Assembly (NCBI RefSeq): GCF_014270035.1
Contig: NZ_JACNEP010000005.1
Location: 1-64,000, forward strand
Direction: 5' to 3'
Source of the DNA: Neptunicella marina
GTDB taxonomy: Bacteria > Pseudomonadota > Gammaproteobacteria > Enterobacterales > Alteromonadaceae
DNA: 64,000 nucleotides
Each line of letters starts with the position of its first letter. The stretch's first letter is position 1. The translations under genes were made by a program, and so were the position numbers. This document shows positions 57,079 to 64,000 of this stretch, piece after piece. Under the pieces are notes generated by a model, which saw nothing but the letters and a program-made list of their open reading frames with translations, ran no database searches and was not told the origin of the DNA.

Positions 57079-59697
57079 TTATCCGGTATTTCGCATACCC
57101 ACCGCGATACCGGCAATGGTAATCATCATGGCCCTTTCAAGCGTATGATTAATTTGCTCTTCGGGTTGTTTACGCACTCTGTCCAGCAATTCTATTTGCA
57201 GATAATGCAGAGGTTGTAAATAACCTGCGCGTAACTGCATCGAATCTTTACCAGCCGGGTCGTGTTGCATCACGCTTTGCTGATTAAACAGCTTATTGAT
57301 TAAATCAATACTTAGCTGCAATTCATCACGCAGTTGCTGACCAAAATAACGCAATTCCTCAGGCACCAGACGTTTATCATATTCGCCGCTAATATTGACA
57401 TCAGCTTTAAGGAATACCATGTCCAGCATAGACAAACGTGAATGGAAAAACGGCCATGCCTGGATCATTTCTTCAATCAGTGGCTGCTTGCCATTATCCA
57501 GTGCAGTTTGGATGGCTTTCATCACGCCTAACCAGGACGGCAATACCAAACGGGTTTGCGCCCAGGCGAAAATCCATGGAATAGCACGCAAGCTTTCCAC
57601 ACCACCATTAGGTTTACGTTTGGCTGGCCGGCTGCCTAAAGGCAATTTACCTAATTCCAGTTCAGGTGTAGCCACACGGAAATAACGTACAAATTCAGGA
57701 TCATCACGCACCACAGCACGATAATTATCGCGACCGGATGCCGCCATGCTGGTCATTAATTCACGCCATTCTGCTTTAGGTGCAGGAGGTGGATCAATAA
57801 TCGCCTGTAAAATGGCGCCAGCGTACAAACACAGACTCTTTTTGGCGATTTCCGGCATACCAAACTTGTAACGTATGGTTTCACCTTGTTCTGTTACGCG
57901 GAATCCACCTTTTAATGAACCTGGTGGCTGCGACAAGATAGCAGCTTGTGCGGGTAATCCACCACGACCGATAGTGCCGCCGCGGCCGTGGAATAACGTC
58001 AGCTCCACATCAAATTGATCTGCCAGTGCCACCAGAGCTTCCTGCGACTGATATTGCGCCCAGCCCGCGGCCAATGCACCGGCATCTTTAGCTGAATCGG
58101 AGTAACCAATCATCACATACTGACGTTGGTTAGTGTGTTGCAGATATTCCTGATTTGAAAACAGCTGATTCATCACATCGGCGGCATTATTCAAATCATC
58201 CAGCGTCTCAAACAATGGTGCTACTGGCATCGACCAGTTCACGCCCATAGCTTTTAACAACAGCTGCACTGAATACACATCGGAAGGCAGGCTGGCCATG
58301 GAAATAATATAAATACCAAAACCCTCGGCATTATTTGAGGCAATCACTTTACAGGTATCTAATACTTCTTTAACCGGCGCTGACGGCTGCCAGTCTTGCG
58401 GGATCAGCGGTCGCTTAGACGCCAGCTCTTGTTGCAAGAACGTTTGTTTTTCTTTTTCCGACCAGCTGTTGTAATCACCCAGGCCTAAATAATCGGTCAA
58501 CTCGGCAATGGCATCTGCATGTCGTTCAGAATCCTGACGGATATCCAGACGTAGCAAGTGAGCGCCAAAACAGTGAACACGACGAATACAATCAAGCAAT
58601 TCACCATCGGCAATGACACCCATGCCACATTCATGCAATGACTGATAACAAAGCATTAATGGGTGCAGCAGTTCCTGCTGACACGAAATCCATTCTTTAC
58701 GATCGGCTTCCTCGCCGTTCAATACTGCATTAATACCTTTATAGGTATTACGTAATTTTTCACGTAAATCGCGTAAAACAGTACGATATGGTTCCAGAGC
58801 ATCACCGGCTTCAGCGCGTAATTCGCTATTACATTCAGCCATGGATAATTCGGATTGCAGACGATCAACATCGTTAAAAAACAAGGTTGCAGCACGGCGA
58901 CGGGCTAAAAGCAGGACTCGCTGAGTCACACTAGCCGTCACAAATGGATTACCATCACGGTCACCGCCCATCCAGGAACTGATGCGCACAGGTGCGGCAT
59001 CAATCGGAATATTCATGCCGTACTTTTTATTTAACTTACGATCGAGTTCACGGATGAATTCAGGCACAGCTTGCCAAAGCGAGTTTTCAATTACCGAAAA
59101 ACCCCAGCTGGCTTCATCTACCGGCGTAGGACGTTCTGAACGAATTTCATCGGTATGCCATGCCTGAGCAACTAAATCGGCAATACGGTATTCGATCACT
59201 TCACGCTCATCATCGTTCAAGCGTGTATTGTGCAATTGATCTAGGCACTGAGCTAATTCAGTGTATTTATGAATAAGTGTTCTTCTACTTACTTCGGTTG
59301 GGTGAGCCGTCAGAACCAGTTCAATTTCCAGTTCGTCTAAAGCATTCGCTAAATCGGCGTCAGTATGCTCAATCGAATCAAGCTTGTTGAATAATTGAGT
59401 GATGGGATGAACATCGTCTTTACTGCTGTTGTATTCCTGTTCGGCGATATTGGCCAAATTAAGAAACTGGCAAAACGCTCTGCCCAGGGTTAACAGGTCA
59501 TCATCATTTAATTCGGAAAACAGGGTTTGTAGTTCATCGGCACACTGGCTATCACCTTCAAAGGCTTTCCGGCCTTTTTTGCGCACTTGTTCAATACGCT
59601 CCAGCCATCCTTCACCTAACTGTGCCTGAATGGTTTGCCCCAGAACTCTGCCTAAATCACGTACCGTGTCTTGCAAAAGGTGTGTCTGTTCACTCAT
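57079..59697 (-). CDS. ppc: Phosphoenolpyruvate carboxylase
   Basis: Carboxylates PEP to oxaloacetate to replenish the TCA cycle. 872 residues from the ATG at 59697 (MSEQTHLLQDTVRDLGRVLG) with GAGGG upstream; a longer frame to 59754 has no such support. Catalytic His near residue 132 (LTAHPTEVSRRT), the Lys in YSDSAKDAGALAAGW, the FHGRGGTIGRGG loop and the C-terminal GMRNTG are all present. It stands alone between terminators. Confidence 0.98.
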   Translation of the reverse strand: MSEQTHLLQDTVRDLGRVLGQTIQAQLGEGWLERIEQVRKKGRKAFEGDSQCADELQTLFSELNDDDLLTLGRAFCQFLNLANIAEQEYNSSKDDVHPITQLFNKLDSIEHTDADLANALDELEIELVLTAHPTEVSRRTLIHKYTELAQCLDQLHNTRLNDDEREVIEYRIADLVAQAWHTDEIRSERPTPVDEASWGFSVIENSLWQAVPEFIRELDRKLNKKYGMNIPIDAAPVRISSWMGGDRDGNPFVTASVTQRVLLLARRRAATLFFNDVDRLQSELSMAECNSELRAEAGDALEPYRTVLRDLREKLRNTYKGINAVLNGEEADRKEWISCQQELLHPLMLCYQSLHECGMGVIADGELLDCIRRVHCFGAHLLRLDIRQDSERHADAIAELTDYLGLGDYNSWSEKEKQTFLQQELASKRPLIPQDWQPSAPVKEVLDTCKVIASNNAEGFGIYIISMASLPSDVYSVQLLLKAMGVNWSMPVAPLFETLDDLNNAADVMNQLFSNQEYLQHTNQRQYVMIGYSDSAKDAGALAAGWAQYQSQEALVALADQFDVELTLFHGRGGTIGRGGLPAQAAILSQPPGSLKGGFRVTEQGETIRYKFGMPEIAKKSLCLYAGAILQAIIDPPPAPKAEWRELMTSMAASGRDNYRAVVRDDPEFVRYFRVATPELELGKLPLGSRPAKRKPNGGVESLRAIPWIFAWAQTRLVLPSWLGVMKAIQTALDNGKQPLIEEMIQAWPFFHSRLSMLDMVFLKADVNISGEYDKRLVPEELRYFGQQLRDELQLSIDLINKLFNQQSVMQHDPAGKDSMQLRAGYLQPLHYLQIELLDRVRKQPEEQINHTLERAMMITIAGIAVGMRNTG

Positions 59698-59881
59698 ATC
59701 ACCCTCTTTGTTTTTGATTAATAGAATTAACTCAGTTTCACACCGGTGTTCCATGGTCTGAAATCTGAAGAAAAAGAAATCGCAGGGCTTTTTATAATTA
59801 TTTTTTATGCAGTTATGCTAGCATGCGTGGCCTGTTTAAAGACAAAGTATTTTGTACTTTTTTATAACTTTCAGGATTTTT

Positions 59882-60499
59882 ATGTCAGATAAATATACAA
59901 GCATTGAGCAGCAAGCCAGCTATGGTATTGGCCTGCAAATGGGTGAACAACTTGCCTCTAACCCTTTCGACGGTCTGGATATTAGTGCAGTACAAGAAGG
60001 CATTGCTGCCGCGTTTAATCGTGAACCCAGCGCTGTAAGCAATGAAGATTTACGTGCAGCTTTTGAGCAAATTCACCAGCGTATGCAAGCAGCAAAAGAA
60101 GAACAAGCCAAAGAATTGGCCGCTGCCGGCGCTGCTTTCCTGGAAGAAAATGCCAAACGTAGTGAGGTGACGGTTACCGAATCAGGTTTACAATTTGAGG
60201 TTGTTACCGAAGGCAGCGGCGAAAAACCAACCGCGGCGTCAACGGTTAAAACTCACTACCACGGTACATTAATCGACGGTACGGTATTTGACAGCTCATA
60301 CGAGCGTGGCCAACCTGCGGAGTTCCCTGTCGGTGGTGTAATCAAAGGCTGGACCGAAGCGTTACAAATGATGCCCGTTGGATCTAAGTGGCGTTTATAC
60401 ATCCCACATGATCTGGCCTATGGTTCACAAGGTGCTGGCGCTGCCATTGCACCTTTCAGCACCTTGGTATTTGATATCGAGTTACTGGAAGTTAAATAA
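59882..60499 (+). CDS. fklB: FKBP-type peptidyl-prolyl isomerase (FklB)
   Basis: A 205-residue FKBP. Residues 1-85 form the helical dimerisation domain (MSDKYTSIEQQASYGIGLQM). The FKBP domain follows (from about 95): VKTHYHGTLIDGTVFDSSYE, then PVGGVIKGWTEALQMMPVGS, IPHDLAYGSQGAG and PFSTLVFDIELLEV. No signal peptide, so cytoplasmic, like E. coli FklB (206 residues). The ATG at 59882 has AGGA upstream; a frame from 59852 has none. Divergent from ppc. Confidence 0.93.
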   Translation: MSDKYTSIEQQASYGIGLQMGEQLASNPFDGLDISAVQEGIAAAFNREPSAVSNEDLRAAFEQIHQRMQAAKEEQAKELAAAGAAFLEENAKRSEVTVTESGLQFEVVTEGSGEKPTAASTVKTHYHGTLIDGTVFDSSYERGQPAEFPVGGVIKGWTEALQMMPVGSKWRLYIPHDLAYGSQGAGAAIAPFSTLVFDIELLEVK

Positions 60500-60641
60500 C
60501 TCATTTAATTGGCAGAAGGATTATTCTTCTGCCATTTCCCCACAAATTAACAAACTGTTAAAAGACCCACCGTAAGAAAACTGCTAAAATTGCCGGTTTA
60601 TCACGCTTAAACCATTCACTATCGCAATTTTGGGAGTCGCG

Positions 60642-62216
60642 ATGTTCAATTTAATTACGCAAAAAGACGGCAACGTTAAAAATGACGTGTTGTCGGGCAT
60701 TACCGTGGCACTTGCCCTGGTCCCCGAAGCTGTTGCCTTTGCCTTTGTTGCTGGTGTTGAACCTATGGTCGGTTTGTACGCAGCATTTATGATGGGTTTG
60801 ATTACCTCAGCTATTGGTGGTCGTCCCGGTATGATCTCTGGGGCAACAGGTGCAACTGCCGTGGTTATGGTCGCTTTAGTTGCTCAACATGGTATCCAAT
60901 ATTTATTTGCTGCGGTTGTGCTGTGCGGCATATTGCAGATTTTAGCCGGCGTATTCCGACTCGGTAAATTCATTCGTCTGGTGCCATACCCAGTAATGTT
61001 AGGCTTTGTCAATGGTCTGGCTATCGTGATTTTTCTGGCGCAACTTGGACAATTCAAACTGATTGATAACTTAGGTCAGCACGTTTGGATGCAGGGTGAG
61101 ATGTTATACCTCATGTTAGGTTTGGTTGCTCTAACCATGGCGATTATTTATATTCTGCCTAAAATTACCACCGCAGTGCCAGCCTCTCTTGTTGCTATTG
61201 TTTCTGTAACCCTAATAGTCCATGGTATGGACTTAGAAGCGCGCACTGTTATCGATTTTGTGAAAGATATGCTTCCGGTGGATCAAAAAGCCAGCGCGAC
61301 GCTAGCGGGTGAATTACCCACATTTTCTATCCCAATGGTACCGATGACATTGGAGACTCTTTACATTGTGTTACCTACTGCAGTGATTTTATGCTTAGTG
61401 GGTCTGATTGAGTCCTTACTTACCTTGTCACTTATAGATGATATGACTAACACTCGTGGTTCGGGTAATAAAGAATGTATAGGTCAGGGCGTGGCCAATA
61501 GCGTAAATGGTTTCTTTGGTGGTATGGGTGGTTGTGCCATGATTGGCCAGAGCATGATTAATATTAACTCTGGTGGTCGTGGTCGTTTGTCAGGTATTAC
61601 TGCGGCGATTGTATTACTTGGGTTTATTTTATTCGCGGCGCCGTTAATTGAGATGATCCCACTTGCAGCATTAGTGGGTGTAATGTTTGTGGTGGTGATT
61701 GGTACCTTTGAGTGGGCCTCTTTCAGAATAGTGCGTGGTATTAATAAAGAAGACGCCTTTGTATTATTTCTTGTAACTGCAGTAACAGTAGCTGCTGACT
61801 TGGCGATTGCCGTAGTCGTTGGTGTTATCGTTTCCGCTTTAGTATTCGCCTGGAAACACGCTACTCACATTGCAGCAAAAACCCACATGGATAAAGATGG
61901 CTGGAAGGTATATGAGTTAGATGGTCCACTGTTCTTTGGTTCGGTTTTACACTTCAAAGATTTGTTTAACCCGGAACAAGATCCGGAAGATGTGGTCATC
62001 GATTTTAAAGATTCGCGTATCTGGGATTCCAGTGGTGTTGATGCGCTGGATGGCTTAGCCGACAAATATGAAGAAGCGGGTAAAAAATTACATATCAGAC
62101 ACATCAGCAGTGAGTGCCGTGGATTACTTCGTAAAGCAGAAAAATTTGTTGAAATTAATGTTAACGAAGACCCAAGATATCGAATTGCTACCGACCAGTT
62201 TGATAACGCTGTGTAG
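60642..62216 (+). CDS. SulP-family anion permease with STAS domain
   Basis: A 524-residue inner-membrane transporter of the SLC26/SulP family, starting at the ATG 60642 with GGGAG. About 12-14 helices: [20 protein letters not shown] (residues 20-39) is the typical first pair, and the [20 protein letters not shown] signature follows. The C-terminal STAS domain (about 425-520) has [19 protein letters not shown]. Substrates in this family include sulfate and bicarbonate; which is used here is not clear, and bicarbonate (BicA-like) is possible. Confidence 0.9.
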   Translation: MFNLITQKDGNVKNDVLSGITVALALVPEAVAFAFVAGVEPMVGLYAAFMMGLITSAIGGRPGMISGATGATAVVMVALVAQHGIQYLFAAVVLCGILQILAGVFRLGKFIRLVPYPVMLGFVNGLAIVIFLAQLGQFKLIDNLGQHVWMQGEMLYLMLGLVALTMAIIYILPKITTAVPASLVAIVSVTLIVHGMDLEARTVIDFVKDMLPVDQKASATLAGELPTFSIPMVPMTLETLYIVLPTAVILCLVGLIESLLTLSLIDDMTNTRGSGNKECIGQGVANSVNGFFGGMGGCAMIGQSMININSGGRGRLSGITAAIVLLGFILFAAPLIEMIPLAALVGVMFVVVIGTFEWASFRIVRGINKEDAFVLFLVTAVTVAADLAIAVVVGVIVSALVFAWKHATHIAAKTHMDKDGWKVYELDGPLFFGSVLHFKDLFNPEQDPEDVVIDFKDSRIWDSSGVDALDGLADKYEEAGKKLHIRHISSECRGLLRKAEKFVEINVNEDPRYRIATDQFDNAV

Positions 62217-62239
62217 ACTTTTAACAGCTAAGTAGACGG

Positions 62240-62267
62240 AAAAGCCAGATAATTATCTGGCTTTTTT
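62240..62267 (+). terminator. Terminator after the SulP gene
   Basis: AAAAGCCAGATAA and TTATCTGGCTTTT pair around TA, followed by T residues, 23 bases past the stop. Confidence 0.9.
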
Positions 62268-62344
62268 ATACTTTAAATTAGAGTTAGTAAACACACACTT
62301 TTACTATTTTTAGATTTAAAATATAAATGTAAACACTTACCAAC

Positions 62345-62665
62345 TTAGTCTTCCAATCCAATTAAAACTTCCGAAATGCTGTACCATCCATCGAGTAATT
62401 CAGCTAAATAATCTTGCCCGCTAGAAGTGATTTGATAGTACTTTCTGCGCCGACCCGCTTCTGATGTCCCCCAGATTGATTCGATGTATTTTTGTTTTTC
62501 AAGACGATGTAAAACCGGATAAAGCATACCTTCCGTCCAGTCGAATAATTCGTTGGAATCCTGTTTTATTTTGCGCAGTAATTGATAGCCATATGACATG
62601 CCAGATTTTAAAACTGACAACACCATAATGTTACTAACCGCCGATGTCATTTCTTTGGTAATCAT
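62345..62665 (-). CDS. PadR-family transcriptional regulator
   Basis: A 106-residue PadR regulator with the winged-helix core only: VLSVLKSGMSYGYQLLRKIK (about 16-35), WTEGMLYPVLHRLEKQKYIE (43-62), and AGRRRKYYQITSSGQDYL (71-88) for the wing. No C-terminal extension, so it is the short subfamily 2 type. It stands alone; the usual neighbouring membrane or transport target is absent from the window. Palindromic AT-rich sequences just upstream suggest it represses its own gene. Confidence 0.92.
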   Translation of the reverse strand: MITKEMTSAVSNIMVLSVLKSGMSYGYQLLRKIKQDSNELFDWTEGMLYPVLHRLEKQKYIESIWGTSEAGRRRKYYQITSSGQDYLAELLDGWYSISEVLIGLED

Positions 62666-62684
62666 CCTGAATGCCTGTTTAAAG

Positions 62685-62711
62685 TAGGTAATTATACCTA
62701 GATTAATTAGG
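62685..62711. promoter_or_regulatory. Candidate PadR operator
   Basis: TAGGTA and TACCTA (62685-62700) flank ATTA in a perfect palindrome, and CCTAGATTAATTAGG (62697-62711) overlaps it. They lie 20-46 bases upstream of the PadR start, where an autoregulatory site is expected. Confidence 0.55.
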
Positions 62712-62823
62712 TTAGATTAGAGTGTCAATTTATGTGTAATTTATATACTAAACGCGCAATACCTAACAATAAAAGGTAATGAGACTTTTATCGAATAGCT
62801 TTAATTGAGGAAATCAAAAGAAG

Positions 62824-62847
62824 TCAGGATGGCTTACACCATCCTGA
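62824..62847 (-). terminator. Hairpin after the DUF2750 gene
   Basis: TCAGGATGG and CCATCCTGA pair around CTTACA, just past the DUF2750 stop. On the minus strand it is followed by CTTCTTTTG, a modest T-run. Confidence 0.65.
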
Positions 62848-62849
62848 TT

Positions 62850-63191
62850 TTAAGCTTGAGGAATTTCAGTAATACCACCGTCATGGGGTAATGGAAAAAC
62901 AATAATATCCAGCTCATCATCAGCTAAACCAGGTAACCATTTGTTCTGCCAATCACTCAAAGATATTTTATGTGCTTTGCAATTTGCCCAGTCTCCGTTG
63001 ATCCACTCCTGAACAAACTCTTCAGCTGGCCAAACAGGTACATAGTCTAAATCATCTTCTACCAGCAATACGGCCCCATCATCATCCGCCAGGGTCCAGA
63101 GTTGCTGACTCTCTTTTACCATTTTGTGATGATACTCAGCCCGTTGTTGTGCATTAAGTGCTAATACACGTTGAATTTCATCAGCTGTCAT
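62850..63191 (-). CDS. DUF2750 family protein
   Basis: A 113-residue cytosolic protein of the DUF2750 family. Family features are RAEYHHKMVKESQQLWTLAD near residues 17-36, then GAVLL, VPVWPAEEFVQEWINGDWAN (about 51-70), the INGDW-C-I pattern, and VFPLPHDGG at the end. Role unknown. It overlaps the upstream TIGR02647 gene by four bases (ATGA-type coupling), so the two small proteins are probably made together. Confidence 0.85.
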   Translation of the reverse strand: MTADEIQRVLALNAQQRAEYHHKMVKESQQLWTLADDDGAVLLVEDDLDYVPVWPAEEFVQEWINGDWANCKAHKISLSDWQNKWLPGLADDELDIIVFPLPHDGGITEIPQA

Positions 63192-63424
63192 TGGCTACCC
63201 TTTAAAGCTTGCATTAAAACATTAGCGTGATGACTAAGATCCTGACCTAAATCGGTCAGGTAGCCACCATCTTCCTGACTGATTATACCGTTAGCATATA
63301 GTCTGTTACAGGCAGAAATAACGCTCTGGTCAGCGTCGTGGTGAACTTTAATTCCCTGAAGCATGGATTCTGTTGGGAATTTAACCAGTAAGTTAAGGTC
63401 GTCCATCATTTGTTGTGTAAACAT
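63188..63424 (-). CDS. TIGR02647 family protein
   Basis: A 78-residue protein matching the TIGR02647 family: DLNLLVKFPTESMLQGIKVH, then HDADQSVISACNRLYANGII and a final GYLTDLGQDLSHHA stretch. The pattern resembles a small winged-helix-like fold, with the Tyr-Leu-Thr-Asp-Leu-Gly motif common in DNA-binding domains, but DNA binding is not shown. First gene of a two-gene unit with DUF2750. Confidence 0.85.
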   Translation of the reverse strand: MFTQQMMDDLNLLVKFPTESMLQGIKVHHDADQSVISACNRLYANGIISQEDGGYLTDLGQDLSHHANVLMQALKGSQ

Positions 63425-63616
63425 CGCTTGGTGCTCCTGAAAACTGAAACGAGATCGACCTAAGTTACTGTCGTAACTAAGGCGACGTATCTGTATACTA
63501 ACGGTTATTCAGTACTCAAAATAATCGTTGGCTTCTACGCTACACAGGCGTGTAAAGTTGAGCAACCGTTTTATTTTGCTAAACCAGAATTTGAGCTCAG
63601 CTGCCATATTAACTAT

Positions 63617-64000
63617 ATGAAATATAAAGATTTACGAGATTTTATCGATCAACTCGAAGCCAAAGGTTTACTCAAACGTATTCACCAACAAGTTGATCCC
63701 GTTCTGGAAATGACAGAAATTGCCGATCGCACGTTAAAAATGGGTGGGCCGGCGTTATTATTTGAACACCCCAAAGGCTCAAACATTCCTGTACTGGCCA
63801 ACTTATTTGGCACACCTGAACGTGTAGCAATGGGCATGGGACAGGAATCGGTTGAAGCTTTACGCGAGGTAGGCAAACTGCTGGCTTATTTAAAAGAACC
63901 CGAACCGCCCAAAGGGTTAAAAGATGCATGGGATAAAATGCCCATCTTTAAACAAGTATTAAATATGCCGGCTAAAGAGGTGAAAAAAGCACCTTGTCAG
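63617..64000 (+). CDS. ubiD: UbiD decarboxylase, N-terminal part
   Basis: The first 128 codons of 3-octaprenyl-4-hydroxybenzoate carboxy-lyase; the gene continues past the right edge. It decarboxylates the ubiquinone precursor using prenylated FMN. The start [20 protein letters not shown] at ATG 63617 and the block [20 protein letters not shown] (about 36-55) are characteristic. [14 protein letters not shown] (about 64-77) is also typical. The prFMN site and catalytic Glu lie beyond the window. No strong ribosome site is visible before the ATG. Confidence 0.93.
   Translation, partial: MKYKDLRDFIDQLEAKGLLKRIHQQVDPVLEMTEIADRTLKMGGPALLFEHPKGSNIPVLANLFGTPERVAMGMGQESVEALREVGKLLAYLKEPEPPKGLKDAWDKMPIFKQVLNMPAKEVKKAPCQ

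Noticed and set aside
59805-59835. ATGCTAGCAT palindrome in the ppc-fklB gap
   Set aside because: It is short, single and of a length expected by chance in AT-rich spacer; no operator assignment is possible.

Overview
The window is a chromosomal segment of a marine gammaproteobacterium, most likely an Alteromonadaceae relative (Alteromonas, Catenovulum or Aestuariibacter type). This rests on gene families and order: an Alteromonadales/Shewanella-type NagR regulon, DUF3718, DUF2750 and TIGR02647 proteins, fadBA, a nudE-cysQ cluster and DUF885. The genus cannot be fixed from sequence alone. I see no rRNA, tRNA or CRISPR array.

Left edge (1-2516): part of an integron gene-cassette array. Five attC-like sites alternate with small minus-strand ORFs: the start of a NYN-domain protein, a frameshifted glyoxalase-like gene, two small membrane proteins and two orphans. 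No integrase lies in the window, and the array ends about 360 bp from groEL.

Housekeeping block (2.5-15 kb): groES-groEL with a sigma-32-like promoter, a DUF502 membrane protein, a parvulin PPIase, a membrane protein of unknown role, a Fur-box-preceded siderophore receptor, FxsA, a MocR-type regulator, a double-thioredoxin-fold periplasmic protein, CutA and DsbD.

N-acetylglucosamine/chitin regulon (14.8-32.4 kb): a LacI-family regulator (NagR type) and five near-identical copies of the operator AATGACAACGCTGTCATT. These precede a large TonB-dependent receptor, a secreted SMP-30 protein, a GH20 hexosaminidase lipoprotein and a nagK-nagB-II-nagA-nagP operon. The pathway runs from outer-membrane uptake through hydrolysis, inner-membrane transport, phosphorylation, deacetylation and deamination. 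Three flavin-dependent tryptophan-halogenase-like genes sit inside it and are its least explained part.

Export module (34-43.6 kb): a sigma-54 response regulator and histidine kinase, then a sigma-54 promoter with a perfect 24-bp palindrome upstream, driving an HlyD-type adaptor, a MacB-like ATPase and two ~800-residue double-FtsX permeases.

Right part (43.7-64 kb): YceI, CysQ, NudE, YrfG, a thioredoxin-fold protein, a DUF885 lipoprotein, DUF3718, FadA/FadB behind a PsrA-like box, a lytic transglycosylase, PepQ, Ppc, FklB, a SulP transporter, a PadR regulator, DUF2750, TIGR02647 and the start of ubiD. A 266-bp MITE-like element with 24-bp terminal inverted repeats lies at 46485-46750; a truncated relative lies at 33927-34033.
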